In this document: piece by piece, positions 21,201 to 36,000 of the stretch
How the letters are laid out: each line of letters opens with the position of its first letter
Position numbering within the stretch: position 1 is the stretch's first letter
The notes under the pieces: generated by a model
Database searches by the model: none
What the model was told of the DNA's origin: nothing
Seen by the model: only the letters and a program-made list of their open reading frames with translations
NCBI GenBank assembly: GCA_944474755.1
Contig: OX104115.1
Span: forward strand, 37,025,080 to 37,089,079
Direction: 5' to 3'
Source: Limnoperna fortunei
Lineage: Eukaryota; Mollusca; Bivalvia; Mytilida; Modiolidae
DNA length: 64,000 bases
Made by a program: the position numbers and the translations under genes

Positions 21201-24200
21201 TGCAGGTACCTAGGCATCGACTAAGAGAAAGCCTCCACCGTTTGGATGAAGTAGGTATCCATGACAGAAAAAAAACAGAAGACTTACAAGAAGAGTGTAT
21301 AACGTTACTGGTGTAAACCACCTCTGGCATATTGATACAAACCGCAAACTAATAAGGTGGCATTTTGAAGTAGTAGGTCCATAGATGGCTTCAGCCGATT
21401 TGTTACCGTCCTTAACTGTACCGATAATAATAAAGCAGATACAGTATTGAAATGTTTTGTTGACGGCGTTCATCAGCTCGCTTTTCCGTTACGATTTAGA
21501 ACAGACAAGGGACTAGAAAATATTAGGATTCCGGAATACATGATAAGAAGAAACGGACCCGACACAAAGGTTATGATAACAGGGCAGGGAAAAGCACTCA
21601 TAATCAGCGCATTGAGCGCCTGTGGAGGGATGTCTTTGAAGGAGTTCTTTATTTTTATTACAATCTCTTCTATTTCTTGGAGGATGAGGGTATACTTGAT
21701 ATTATGAATGACCTTCACATATTTGCTCTTCATCATGCATTTCTGTCGAAGATATGTGACAATCTGAACATTTAGAAAAAGGCGTGGAATACACACCGAA
21801 TACGAACGGTTAAATCATCTCCGTCAAGAATATTCACAGCAGGTTCTTTTACCAATCCTGTACCCTTTTCGCTTACGGGAGATGAAGAGAATTATGGCGT
21901 AGAAGGACTGAATGTCGATGGCATTCAGAGAGATGAAAATGAAAGACCCATATTTGATCCACATACAGTCTTGGATTATAATCGAGAAAACCTACAGCAA
22001 GTTCTAGATTTACACTGTCCAAAACACTGGACGTCAGAAAACTTTGGAATTGATGTGTATACAAAGGCATTACGGGTTTTAGAACAACACAACCAGTAAA
22101 CAGGAGGACTGTAAAAAAGATCTCTGATTTCTCAATACATTAAAATAAAACATAAATTATTTATCTTGCATTTATTATTACTACAAATAGTCTTGTTGAC
22201 ATGTTAACATCTTATACATTCAAGTTAAGATTTTAAATATTGTAGCAACACAGATTTAAATTTAAACCCTAGCCAGTGATGCACAAAAAGTAGGTCATAC
22301 TAACCTGGAGGATACTGTCCTAATTATTAACATTTATCTTGCTTCTGTATTTAAGTTCAGTGCAGATGATTCCATATATTACAGAAAAGGCTTTTATAAT
22401 ACCGAATCTAACACTTCTAAATCTTTGACCACATTTAGTCAAGCATGGGAAAGGTAAAGGTGACCCAATTAGGCATTAATGCTAGTCTGACTAAGATGCA
22501 TCAGATTTAAGTTCAATAAGATAACTGAAAATTGTAATCAACAATTTATAACTTACGAAACCTTAAACCTAATCATCAACTAGAAAGCTGTAACCTTTCT
22601 TTGGCATGATGCTGATTCACCTACTATAATGCAACTACAATGGGCTTAAAAAATCTATTACTAAAGCCAATAGAGTACAAACGTACTAAAGCCAATAGAG
22701 TACAAACGTGGACTGACTTTCACCTGTGCTGTACTCCCTACCAAGATGCATCTTTATGAAAATATAGATTATTCGATTTATATATTTACATTATTCTAGG
22801 CGGACCGATAAAGCAATTAATTGTATTTTAATTACTTCACCCCTTTTATTTTGCCTGGAGGGGAGAATGACAAAAATGAGTAGCAAATGAAACAATATCA
22901 GTTATGATATTATAATTACTAATCTGATACTGTAATTACAGGAAATTTCTCAAGACTTCAAATAAACTTTTAAAATAATTTACACACTAAATATCCAATT
23001 TGCATTGTATTATTTCGTGAAAATAAATGAACTATTTACATAAGTCTTTATTTTCATTGTGTAATTAAATTTAATTTCAGAAATATTTATAAATGGCAAT
23101 ATTTAGTAGACACAGAGACACATAAAATATGCCTCTGGTAGACATATCCATATAAGTTCGGAACACTTTTTTTTATCAAATTGATGTAGACTTTATTAAA
23201 AGGTACGGAATCTGTCGTGGTATAAATTTGCCTATTGATTAATGTTTAAATATGCATTTTGTGGTATTTAAATATCTATTAATATTTATAAAGTAATCAA
23301 AATTTATAAATTTTACAATGATTCGTTAGATATCTAAATACATGCCTCGCAAAGATACATTCGTAATGTTAACATGTTTTATATGATGATTAGAGAATCT
23401 GAATTTAATTTGTTTATTTCAATGAGAAATTAGTTAATCAATTTATAAACATAGAAAGAAGTTTGTCTGTTTTAATGTTAAAAACATTATTTGGAAAATA
23501 ATATTTATGTTTATGGTTTTATTTCATTTAAACATAAATACTTAATTAGTTATAATTTATAACTATATTTAAGAGTTTATTTAACTACACAAATATATTA
23601 TGTGTTGCAAGTTTTCCACAATACTTATTTGCAAAGAAAGCCGATAAGCGCGGTTTACTGACAGCAGACTACAGCAGACTTAACGGAAATGCAGTTTAAT
23701 TGACTAAACGTGTTCTTCGCTGGTGATCAAGTTTACATGCTTCAAAGTCTTTCTTTTTCAACCAATAACACTCACTATGTTGAATATAGATAAAAATTAC
23801 TTGATTAAAAAAGGTAAGTCGGAACCATCAGTATTTTTTGCTTGTTGTTTCTTTAGAATTGGTAAATTAGATTTTAAAGATACTAGCACTTACCAATTAA
23901 AAACTAATCTACATATTTATCTTATTTAAAAAAAACCTCCTCCCATACCATTAAATTTTAATCTACAATCATACAATTAGCGTAAGTTAAAGATTTATTC
24001 CATTAAATCCATTCTGTAAAATTCAACATGGCTCATGTTAAAAGAGAAAAAACCTCACGTTTAAAAGTAAACACTGGAGTAAAACAAATAACATGTAAAG
24101 GACCAAAAATATATAAGCAAATATGCTGGCTTTCATTACATGGTTGAAGCGGTTAAAGGAATCCAACTCAAAATAAATGCCTTTGTTGTAACACCCTTAC

Positions 24201-24386
24201 AACACAGACACTAAGAAACTGATTCGTGCATGATACAGATCTAACAAAAGTGCATATTTCTGAAGATCTGGATACATAATACGAACAAACACGAGACAAA
24301 CAATCAAATATAATCAAACACACAGTGAAACAATAACTCAAGAAAAAACAAAAGGAGAAAAGAGATATATAGACACACAGTAGGTT

Positions 24387-24455
24387 TTGTTTGTTTCTTT
24401 GTTTGTTTGATGGTGTTTAACGCTACTTTCAGCAATTTTTCAGCTATATTTTTGT
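24387..24455 (-). mobile_element. SINE 3'-end fragment
   Basis: tttgtttgtttgatggtgtt, taacgctactttcagcaatt and tttcagctata only; the head is missing. Confidence 0.75.
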
Positions 24456-24984
24456 AACTGAATTAGCATGCAGATAAAATTTTGAATGTCTATAAAAGCA
24501 AGCTTGAGATTGTTTTTCAAGTTCTTTTTAAATCAACAATATACTTTCGCTGTTTATCCAGTGATCGTTTCAATTAAATTTTTTTTTGACTATTGTATTA
24601 ATATTGCATTAAAACAAAACACTATATTGTATAGAACATGCGGAGGTGTATATAGTCCGAGAATCCTCTGCCGTCCAACGCTTCCAAAAAGAATAGACAA
24701 TAATTTTATTTACCTTTACACGCGTAAACACCATTAATTAATTATAACACGCGAGTGTCACTAATTCTATCAACATGTATTATGTAAGCTTTTTTGCATC
24801 ATCGAAAAAAAGATCTCCAGCCAACTTCTGATGCAGTGTGGTCAGTTGAGTGGACCATCACAAGACGCCAAAATTATATATACAGACTGTTGATAATATT
24901 AAAATATATATCATAAATGTTTATATTATGTATAGACTACCCAAGACTGGTATTTTTAAAATTTATGTCCAGTGAGATTTTTAT

Positions 24985-25115
24985 TTTTATTTAAACATAA
25001 TTTCAGCCGTTTTCATATTGTGTCCTCAATTAAGATTGTAGTCGAGCGCACCCTGCCAGATGTGAGACTCGAACACGCAACCTCAGTGTTGACACACCAC
25101 GTGATTAATATTGGC
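24985..25115 (-). mobile_element. Old SINE fragment
   Basis: Weak body, then tcaattaagattgtagtcga, gcgcaccctgccagatgtga, gactcgaacacgcaacctca and ccacgtgattaata in minus orientation. Confidence 0.65.
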
Positions 25116-25440
25116 CTAAGTCGAAAACTACAAATTGGATTGTGCTGAAAATTAAAGTTGATCTTCATTTTATAGTATTTAATAGCTGTGCAAAGTTTAA
25201 ATAACATCTGTTGACGCGTTTTAAAGTTATCATTTCGAAACCACCAACTGCTGACAAAAAAACTTGAATTGGCCTAGCTCGAAAACTGCAAATTGGATTG
25301 TGCTAAAAATCGAACTTTATCTTCATTTTAATGTATTCAATAGCTGTGCAAAGTTTAAATAAAATCTGTTGACGTGTTTTCAAGTTATCGATCTGGAAAC
25401 CACCGAGGCATGGACAGACGGACGGGGCAGGGTATAAAAA
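25113..25440. repeat. Two ~155-bp direct repeats
   Basis: Shared phrases: aaattggattgtgct, ttaatagctgtgcaaagttt / ttcaatagctgtgcaaagtt and aaataaaatctgttgacg. About 80% alike by eye. Confidence 0.8.
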
Positions 25441-26596
25441 CTGTATACACTGCAGGTTGGGAATTTACAACAATAAACTTTGACAATAAAAAGGTTTAAA
25501 AAAATCTTACACATCTTTTTAAGACATTTTGGACATTTGAAGGTTAATAGTAATTTTCGTCGAAGTTTAAAGATCAAGGTCACTCATACTAACAACAATA
25601 ATCTGGTTTCCAGAAGATTCTGTTCTATATATGCTATAAATGCAGGTTTGTAAACTTGTATCTAGACACCAATCTGTAATTAGAAGACTTTCATTTTGGG
25701 TCAAAGGTCCATTTTTAAATCAATATATATTTTATTTTCGGGTCTAATTATTAGTCTGCAAATAACATTTCAATTACTTTGCAATAATAAGTGTGGGCAA
25801 CACTATGTAAGAAAAAACGAGAAAAACTGAGCAATAATCACTAATGGATACCACTACTTCCCTCAAGTCAATTTCAGTCTATGTTTTTGTATAGGAAGCC
25901 ACTAATATCATTCCAATCAAATTGTTAAATGTCAGGTGCACAATGGCACTATGTGACAAAGATTTTGTGTAAGTTTCATCACGTTCAATTCAGATGTATA
26001 TAAGGGCCATAATTTCATTAAAAATCATCCGACTGGAACAAAATTCTAACTTCGTCTGCAACTCGTGATTGTTGACTCTCATACAAAATATCAGCTCAAT
26101 CTCTGCATCTTTTTAAAATATAGTCAGGAAAATCCTTCAAAGACAGAAATGGCTGAATTTCGTTAAACAGAAAGTAGGTAGTAGGTGATCGACAGACCTG
26201 AAATCGAATACCAGGTTATGGGAGGCCATGCTGATGCTGCATACCAAATTTCAAGAGAATTTGATTAGTAGTTGCTGAGAAAACTGTTACGGAAATTGTA
26301 CCCCGCCCGCCCACCCCACATTGACCATATTATAACCTGGATTTTTTACTCTGTGAAATCCGGCCAAAAATAAGTGCAATGGACAGGCCAATCGACTGAC
26401 AAATGACTGTTGAATGTCGGTAGGGGACTAATTAAAACACATTGGCAACACATAATACATGTGTAAATTTTATTAAAATAAAAATGCATCACAGATTTTC
26501 ATGTGTACAAGTATATTAGAGACAGTTATGGTCTCATCTAAATGTAAGTTTAGACCAAAAATTCAAATTCACTCCAGCACATTTGACCTCTACCAT

Positions 26597-26725
26597 CAAG
26601 TCAGGTTTTTTATTGTTATCCAATTAAAACTGTTGTTACATCACATTGAAGTCAGGTTTTTTAATGTTATCCAATTAAAACTGTTGTTACATCACATTGA
26701 TGTCCAATCAAAACAAATATTACAT
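26597..26725. repeat. ~52-bp tandem repeat, 2.4 units
   Basis: gtcaggttttttattgttat with ccaattaaaactgttgttac and atcacattga is duplicated, then a partial third unit follows. Confidence 0.85.
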
Positions 26726-26729
26726 CATT

Positions 26730-29617
26730 GTTTTTGTACAATATGATAATGTTATTCTCATGTTTTGAGATCATTGTCTATATCGAGTATATTTTTTATT
26801 TATTTTTTTTTAATCTAATCATGATGAAACCCCAAAAGCATTAGAGACATAAATTTTCGTGTACACACTTTCTAATTTGCCTGGATAATTGTTGTCCAGT
26901 AGTTCTGAGCAATACTGCAAGTCTAAAAACTACAAATGGCACTTACTTAATTTTGGAAGTGGCTATAATTTTTTTAAATTAAAATAGTTTTGTAAATTTA
27001 CTAGTCCCCCACCCTTTATCAGGCCCACCTTTTTTATATGCTATCGTTTAACCAATAACTAAATCACATAACATCTGAACAGCCCTTCTTAACAAAAATT
27101 ACCCCCCACCCCCCTGCCCGCAACTTGAGACCACCACATTAAGGCCACAATTTTTTGTGCAGAAGAATTACTTTAATAATGTTGTAAAAGACTCCATTAT
27201 GTCTAATAACTTTTATATTTAAGCATTAAAACGTGTAAAAATGTCTACAGATCCTGGTACCTAGCACTACTATAGAAGACCTATGCAGTAAAACAAAACA
27301 GGGATAGAGTGACCACTAAGACACACCTAAATTTGGTATCTATAATAAATTTTCTAGGGTGTATTTGTGACATAATTACTGTTTTAGTTCCCAAATGAAT
27401 ATGTTATTTAATACATTTACATCCTGGTATAGAATTGTAAAATAGTTATCTCCCCTGTAACAACATGGTTTTTATATGAGTTTAATATTCTAACACAACC
27501 TATTGGCATATTATGACTTTTGACGGTAGCTAGAAATCACACTTCTAAAACAATTTCTCCATAGTAATACATAAATACAAGATTTATATAATAAATTCAA
27601 GTTATACACTGAAATGTCCATCCAAAATAAAACAATTAAATGCATACAATATAAATAAAACAACATTATAATAATAAAGAAACTTCAGAACATTATATAA
27701 ATACTTGGAGGTCAAGAAAACTACACGATATATATTTCAGAAATACGCAATTGATTTGATTGTCACAAATTCTGAATTGTATCACAGAAAACAAGCATTA
27801 CGGAAACAAATACATCGTAGCTTAAACAAAAAGCTCACAGGTTTCAAACAAGTCAGATTATATAAATTTTTATTTTGGATGGCAAACAAATTAATAATTA
27901 TCATTTTGAATATCTTCTGCTTTAAAGAAGATTTCAGCTATTAATCTTATAAAAGAAATATAGAATATTGTTACAAATTTCATTACATATTAAATGCAAG
28001 TTACTTTGAGTAATTATTGTGCATGTACTAAACAACTTATCTACGATACTAACAAAATTATGTAAAATTCATAGAAGGCTGACAGCAGTCATCAACTCTT
28101 GAAAAATGTATTTGTAAGAAATACACTATTAATTTAACTACATATACTGCCATATTATCTAATGGCAAACTTGGCACACATGAGGAAATATTGCATAAAT
28201 TTCAAAATAAAAATATTCTATACAAATAAATCCTAAAATATTTTTAATATATACAAAAATATGAAGAAAAAACTGTACAAAACAAAAAAATAAAAAAAAA
28301 ATAAAAAATTGTTCATTTCAACTGACAACATAAAAGGGAGTTAACTGTGCTTGGTTATCTCAATGTAGTCAGTATGTTATCTTCCTGTTTTGTAACATTT
28401 AAAATCAGCAGGAAGAGATTTGCACTGTATCACAGGAAGTTGGTAAAATTGAAAAAAATTTTTAAAGATCACCTTAAACAACAATGTCTACTATCGCTGG
28501 TTTCTACATTGAACTAACCCAGGTAGGGCAATCATCACTCAAACCAACATCAACAAGCATAAAATGCAATGCATGTAATACAAGATTAATTTCAATCTTT
28601 TACATATCAAGGTTTTGTCTTCAAAGAAAAATGTTTGTGAATAAAAAAAAATTATACAAAATGTCAACAGAGTCATCTTTCTACAGTTTACATGTACAAC
28701 TGGAGTAATAGTCTATATGTGGACTATATGTCAGATTGGCTTTGTTGAAGATATAACAGTCTAGACCTATATTAGCAAAAACATGGTACATTAAAATGCA
28801 TTCAATAACGTTCAATATCCATAAACTTATTGAGTACCAATATATATTATGTCAATTTTCTGATGAACAAAATTTATTTCAAAATAATCCATTACAAACT
28901 ATTTTTGTACAATAAGTGATAACAAGAAAATAGTTTATTTTCAATGATGGATTGCTGATAATATTTGCTTTAATAAAAACTACCTGGCACAACAAAAAAT
29001 GGTACTCTGCAAGCTGTCTCAGAAGTATAAAAAATATAAAAAAATGTTATTGCAGTTCAGAAATTCCAATTTTTTTTTACCATAAATCATAATTATAATT
29101 ACATGTCATACTCAAAGACCAAATAGAATAAATATTGTTTTGTTTGAATGGTGGATAACTACTGGTATATTAATGAACGAATCTACATCTATGTTGAGAT
29201 AATTATTTTTAAAAACATCTTCATTATGCATTTAATATTATTTACAAAATAATTAAATAGCCATAAATATTTTCAAATAAAAAGGTCAAAAGTCACATAA
29301 GCATACTTATGTTCAATACTGCATTCAGACAAATATTACACAAATTAACCTTGTACACTCATGGTAACCTTTGAACTGTTGACAGAACAAACTATAAAAA
29401 ATGAGGTAAAGTTTCATAAAGAATAAAAAAGTCGTCAAAAAATAACAGAATAAGTCTTGTAAAATGACAACACAATTGAGATTTTAGAACTATAGGATCG
29501 ACAGCTAGTTGAGACCAATCATTAATCTTCCCTTAACTTTCAAAATGATCTCAACTGATCTTACTTCAACAAAAATATATACATATGTGTTTAATGATTA
29601 TAAAAATAAATAACGTT
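26730..29617. other. AT-rich spacer downstream of the WDR64-like gene
   Basis: No SINE or array, and no ORF that looks coding. The relative lack of transposons between 27.2 and 29.6 kb contrasts with the rest of the window. It could be a long 3' UTR of the minus-strand gene or of an unseen convergent gene, but no sequence signal decides this. Confidence 0.35.
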
Positions 29618-29623
29618 TTTATT
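29618..29623 (-). terminator. Candidate polyadenylation signal of the WDR64-like gene
   Basis: AATAAA on the minus strand, about 225 nt past the stop codon. An ATTAAA variant lies just before it near 29656-29661. Cleavage would be expected some 15-30 nt further, but no clear downstream GU element was tested. Confidence 0.4.
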
Positions 29624-29847
29624 GAAAAATAAACAGATTTTTGTACATTTTGAGGGTTTTAATTTCGATCATAAATTGTTCATCATGAACATAAAAAAAT
29701 TGTTTATGTTTTGCTATAACTAAAACCAATAATCTTCATTTTAGGGGCCTGAAAAAAGCCCTGCATACACACTCATCAAAGTAATATTTAAACAATTTTC
29801 ATATTACAAACAAAAAAAAACAAAAAACAATTTAGAGAGGTTACAAT

Positions 29848-30061
29848 TTAGGACACTACTTGTTGTTTACTTGTAAATGATTTTAAACTATTGGACATTG
29901 TTTCTGTTTCCATGGTTGACCCAAAGGGATCATCTCTGTTGAATTTCTGTTTTGGAAATTCTGGCTGAGGTGGTTCTACTATTGGGGACCATTTCAGAGT
30001 TTGATAATCTGATGGACCACCCTTGTCTACTTTCTTGATTTTTGTTTTCTCGTGTCTCAAC
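29848..30061 (-). CDS. WDR64: WDR64-like last coding exon (exon 23) with TAA
   Basis: Acceptor TGTTTAG| at 30062-30063; the stop TAA reads at 29848-29850. It codes for a basic, proline-rich tail (RHEKTKIKKVDKGG, PIVEPPQPEFPKQKFNRDDP) ending KQQVVS. No further exon is needed because the frame closes here. Confidence 0.92.
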
Positions 30062-33000
30062 CTAAACAGAAAAAAATTATGGTATTAGCTTACAACAGTT
30101 TCCCTGCATTAGAGTTGGGGTTCTTAAATGGTACTCCTTGGGCGTTAAACACCATTAATCAATCAATCAATCAATTAAATGGTACTCTGGCTTATTCCCC
30201 TCAAAAACATGATATAGCTGAAGTGGTTTAATACCTCAAACAAACAAACAAACAATATCCAAACAACAACATGCTAAAATTTTAAAAATTCAGACAATAA
30301 AAAAGGTAAATACATCACAATGGTATTATATTCTCTGGAATAATAATATTGAAGTACATATGAACTTTAATGCTATTTTCAATATTTTTCAGTTTTATCC
30401 TGGCTCCAGTGCCATAAAACATTTTTGAGTAAAAATATTCTGCTCAGCATGAGAATTTTCTCAATTACCATGACAAAGAAAAAAAAAGGCCCAGATTTTT
30501 AAAAACCTGCTTGAAGTCTAATTACATTCTTATAGTGATAGTAGAGTTAGACAACATGTACAAAGACTGCTTAGCATACCAGTCCTTAGCTTAGCCTATC
30601 AATACCTCATCATTTGTAGAGAAATTAAAACTAATAACATTGTAAGCAATTTTATCTTTGTATCATCTGACAGTGGGATGACATGTCGAATATCCTGTCT
30701 CTAGCTTACTATATACAAATTACATCATTGCGAACAAAATTATTAAAGCATTTTGTTCTTGTTCATACTACACAAATAAATAGTGGGCTGTAATTAATAT
30801 TGTTTGATCTTGTGGAAAACTCCAAAATTGCTATTTTTGTCATCAATTAATACAGAAATGGCTTTTTTTACAATAAAATATTGATGTCAATAAAAACTCA
30901 CCATTTTCCATGGTACTTTTTAGCCTGTTCTTCATCTATGCCTTGATCCTTTAATATATCATTTAGATCTTTGATATCTCTAGCAATGGTAGAGTCATCT
31001 ATGTGTATCTGTGACTTAGCATAAGATGTGTAAGCTGGCTGGATTTTGCTCTGAAAAAATATATACACAAATTCATAATGCAGTCTGTATTAACTCTATT
31101 TCACTTGCACTACATATATTATGTTGTATTGTTAAGAAAGGTTTCTTTAATGCTGGAATTCTACCCTTCTTAATATTTATCACTTTTTATAAAAGTTACC
31201 TCACAAAGTGTTTTTAGCGTAAAATCAGACCCCAGTATTAAACTGGGTTTAATTGGCAAAAAGTTTCAAATAATCATAACTTATTCTACTTGAGATAATC
31301 ATAGTATTCAAGTTATGTGACATGTGACAAGTGTATATTTGCTGTAAGTATTGTTCCAACTAAATAGTGTCTAAGTTTATGAATGCAGTGGTAACCATAG
31401 TAGCAGACTGGTTAAGGTTCATGTAGTTAGTCATCTACTATTGATCATGTGCCTGTCAATGCTGAGTCTCGCTCTGAACAGGATAAACTCCAATCATTAT
31501 TGACAAGGAGCTGCAAGTTTTCCTACCGAAGGTCTGGTTTTCTCCGGGTACTCTTGCTTACTCTACCAATAACAACTGGATGCCATGATGTAGCTGAACA
31601 CAAAAATGTGTTTCCACAACATTGATGTTGGTTAGGGATATATTGGTTAATATCCCCTCTCATCATATTGTAACTCCGTGTATCAAATTTCATGAAAATG
31701 TGAAGTCATCTTAGTAAAAAAAAAGCCTCAACGCAAAGGTCAACCTGAGGTGGGACGGACAGACAGAGGAGCGAATGCACAGCCCAAAAAAACTATACCT
31801 CCCCAACTTTTGTTGGCAAGACATAAAAAAGGCTGGAAGTGGTGTAAAACACCATTGGAACAAATTCTAGATGTAGTTTTCACTATTTGTATCCAAAATG
31901 GCATTCCTTCACTTATCACAACCAATTTCTACTTTTCCAAAAAGGATACAGTTTTCATGTTAATTCCCCTTTCGATATACTGCCCCATCCCCCACCCCAC
32001 CCTCAACTATTGACATGAAAAGAAATGCACCAGTGAAACATACATGTAAAAGACATGTGCATGAAAATCTGAACCTATATCCATTGCAATTGATAATTAA
32101 GTGCTACAATTCTGGACCAAAACAACAGTGCTGCCCTCTGTCACTATCACAGAAATCAATGAGTAAACTAACCTATTAATTTTTTGGCTTATTAACATCC
32201 TTATCTACATAACTTTCAGTTTTGTTTTTTTCAAAATTGAGAATTTATTCTTAATCTTTGTCTAATGCCAAAATGAACTTCATGTGCTGCCACAACCATA
32301 ATTGTGAAAAATTATATCTGCTGCCCATTTCAAGTCAACTTACATATACACAAACTGGAGATTTGTTCCATGCCATCTAAAAACAACATGGCATACATTG
32401 TATATTTAATTATTCAATTGCTGCATATACATAAATTGTGTGACACAGTATGTTCAAGTTTATTAAAAAGTCTGTTGTTTTCTCAAAGCTTAATGCCAAC
32501 TTCCAGTGATTCATGAAACACACTCTTTGAATATGAAAAGACGATGGACTTCTTTTTAAATGTAAAAAATATCAAAAGCCTGAAATGGCCAGGTTGCAAA
32601 GTAAGTACCTTAATAAATAGGGAATGGTTCACAATTTGTTGGAAGAATGTTTTGGGTCTGGGTAAAAAAATGTAGGAGGAGTTGATTACACAAAATAGGT
32701 ATCGTGTTCTGCAAATGTTCTGAAAAATGACAAAGTTTTCGAAGTCTGGAAAATTAGTAAAAATATCCTAGAACAAATCCATAATAGCAGGTGCACAACT
32801 TCAAAATGTGAGCAACCTTTCTGTGAAGATCTGGGTTAATAACTCTAGGAGGAGTTGATTACACAAATTAGATACTCTATTTTCCCTGCCCATCCACCCA
32901 CCTGACTTACATATACTATAACCGGGGTTTGTACTTCCATGCCACCCAGCAGAAATGCCTTGTGTTGAAGAATTCTAGCAGGTCCTTTTGTACTATGTTC

Positions 33001-36000
33001 ATTTTTCTTTGTGGACAGTTATTAAAATATGAGAAATCTACATTTTGTCATGTTTCTGGTGTCACCCATATGTCCTGGTTCTGGTGCCACCCATTTATAA
33101 TGTATAGTTATTAGCTTAGGAGCAAATCTAACAATGATAAACAGGTCATTGTAGGCTACAATGTTATGTTATGGTGGTACAATGTCACTTTCAATTGTTT
33201 CGGCATTTTTCTTTCAAAACAATTTTTTGAAAATTTTAAAGCAAGGGTTGAATGGACGCTTACAATACTAACTGTTATAATAAACTGTATGGATAAATGT
33301 CCACTCAAGAATCCTAACCCTTGGGGCGACTGGGGCAAACTGACCACTAACTTAAAATTCTATATTCATTAGGCAACTGTGAATAACTTCTAAGAATGAA
33401 CATGTAGCTTACAGATTCATCTTCTTTCTTTTTTATTTCATCAAACAAATCATCTGTCTTCGATCCTTCCTTTAGCACCGGGTGAGATGGTAAACTCATG
33501 GGATCAATTAAGACATCATAGGGAACCATGGGATGGAAGAAAGTGGCGGGATTGTACAAATCCCACTGCTCTGGTTGTCCAAAAGTACCTGAAATAAACA
33601 TTTAAATGTTCAGTTTGAAATTCACCCATAAAATAAAACAAGATACATAACATCTCTAGTAATATTAAACTGACTGCTGAAATGCAAACACTGGTGTCTG
33701 TGTCAGTAGAGACACTAAGTTAGATTTACAATCACTATGTCTGCATTTAATTTTTTAAATCTCAACTGAAAAAGATTGCCTGTTTTCCTGTTTTCACATG
33801 GTACCTAGGCTTGCTTCACCAATAAAAGCTGGACACCATAATGCAGAAGAAAAATTGCAAAAACCTATTTAAACAAACAAATAAACACCAGTTTGTTTGT
33901 TTTTTTTTTTTTATTCAGATCTCACCATAAGCAATAACCCCAAATTATATGGTCCAAATTGTACACAACTGAACAAGCTTAAAAAACTCGTTATATAAAT
34001 ATTTTCTCTTTATAGAACAAAAAAATAGTAAACATTATTAATTACCTATATAATTTCCATCATAGTTCCATAATCTGACAGTACAGTCCATGGAGGCAGA
34101 CATTATGACCTTGTGCTTCTCGACCAGCTCTATAGCAACAATACTGTCAACATGCCCTCGCCATGTGTTCACCACTGCAAAATAATATAAAACCTGAAGT
34201 CACAATACTGTCAACATGCCCTCGCCATGTGTTCACCACGGCAAAATAATAAAACCTGAAGTCACAATACTGTCAACATGCCCTCGCCATGTGTTCACCA
34301 CTGCAAAATAATATAAAACCTGAAGTCACAATACTGTCAACATGCCCTCGCCATGTGTTCACCACTGCAAAATAATATAAAACCTGAAGTCACAATACTG
34401 TCAACATGCCCTCGTCATGTGTTCACCACTACAAAGTAATAAAACCTGAAGTCACAATACTGTCAACATGCCCTCGCCATGTGTTCACCACTGCAAAATA
34501 ATATAAAACCTGAAGTCACAATACTGTCAACATGCCCTCGCCATGTGTTCACCACTGCAAAATAATATAAAACCTGAAGTCACAATACTGTCAACAAGCC
34601 CTCGTCATGTGTTCACCACTGCAAAATAATATAAAACCTGAAGTCACAATACTGTCAACATGCCCTCGCCATGTGTTCACCACTGCAAAATAATATAAAA
34701 CCTGAAGTCACAATACTGTCAACATGCCCTCGCCATGTGTTCACCACTGCAAAATAATATAAAACCTGAAGTCACAATACTGTCAACATGCCCTTGCCAT
34801 GTGTTCACCACTGCAAAATAATATAAAACCTGAAGTCACAATACTGTCAACATGCCCTCGCCATGTGTTCACCACTACAAAGTAATATAAAACCTGAAGT
34901 CACAATACTGTCAACATGCCCTCGCCATGTGTTCACCACTGCAAAATAATATAAAACCTGAAGTCACAATACTGTCAACATGCCCTCGCCATGTATTCAC
35001 CACTACAAAGTAATAAAACCTGAAGTCACAATACTGTCAACATGCCCTCGTCATGTGTTCACCACTGCAAAATAATATAAAACCTGAAGTCACAATACTG
35101 TCAACATGCCCTCGCCATGTGTTCACCACTGCAAAATAATATAAAACCTGAAGTCACAATACTGTCAACATGCCCTCGCCATGTGTTCACCACTACAAAG
35201 TAATAAAACCTGAAGTCACAATACTGTCAACATGCCCTCGCCATGTGTTCACCACTACAAAGTAATAAAACCTGAAGTCACAATACTGTCAACATGCCCT
35301 CACCATGTGTTCACCACTGCAAAATAATATAAAACCTGAAGTCACAATACTGTCAACATGCCCTCGTCATGTGTTCACCACTGCAAAATAATATAAAACC
35401 TGAAGTCACAATACTGTCAACATGCCCTCGCCATGTGTTCACCACTGCAAAATAATATAAAACCTGAAGTCACAATACTGTCAACATGCCCTCGTCATGT
35501 GTTCACCACGGCAAAATAATAAAACCTGAAGTCACAATACTGTCAACATGCCCTCGCCATGTGTTCACCACTACAAAGTAATAAAACCTGAAGTCACAAT
35601 ACTGTCAACATGCCCTCGACATGTGTTCACCACTGCAAAATAATATAAAACCTGAAGTCACAATACTGTCAACATGCCCTCGCCATGTGTTCACCACTGC
35701 AAAATAATATAAAACCTGAAGTCACAACACTGTCAACATGCCCTCGCCATGTGTTCACCACTGCAAAGTAATAAAACCTGAAGTCACAATACTGTCAACA
35801 TGCCCTCGCCATGTGTTCACCAATGCAAAATAATATAAAACCTGAAGTCACAACACTGTCAACATGCCCTCGCCATGTGTTCACCACTACAAAGTAATAA
35901 AACCTGAAGTCACAATACTGTCAACATGCCCTCGCCATGTGTTCACCACTGCAAAATAATATAAAACCTGAAGTCACAATACTGTCAACATGCCCTCGTC

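Larger units (their letters stand above)
16531..22099 (+). pseudogene. Two-exon HTH plus DDE/rve-integrase-like protein, broken by frameshifts
   Basis: Exon 1 (16531-16949) reads MERCVDFFARENITPDIVGK. After a frameshift near 16655 come an HTH-like VSESTVYRKLRLYNF and a linker QILRQEGTK. Its AAAG|GTTAGA donor joins in phase to the TTGCAG| acceptor at 21204-21205. Exon 2 (21206-22099) starts VPRHRLRESLHRLDEVGIHD. It carries the integrase acidic residues: D in HLWHIDTNRKL, D in RFRTDKGLEN and E in NQRIERLWRDVF. It ends RVLEQHNQ, TAA. Breaks: an A8 tract at about 21270, a shift near 21390, another near 21590 and an in-frame TAG near 21774. The family (an HTH-rve protein scattered in many animal genomes) is known to me by pattern only. 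It cannot make an intact enzyme. The 4.26-kb intron holds a SINE and a fold-back element. Confidence 0.75.
22100..26470. other. AT-rich intergenic spacer with small duplications
   Basis: No supported gene. It holds a 25-bp direct duplication at 22656-22708 (actaaagccaatagagtaca) and the SINE fragments at 24.4 and 25.0 kb. A pair of ~155-bp direct repeats lies at about 25113-25430 (ttggcctaagtcgaaaacta / ttggcctagctcgaaaactg), ending in a gacagacggacggggcaggg motif of a dispersed repeat. Confidence 0.55.
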
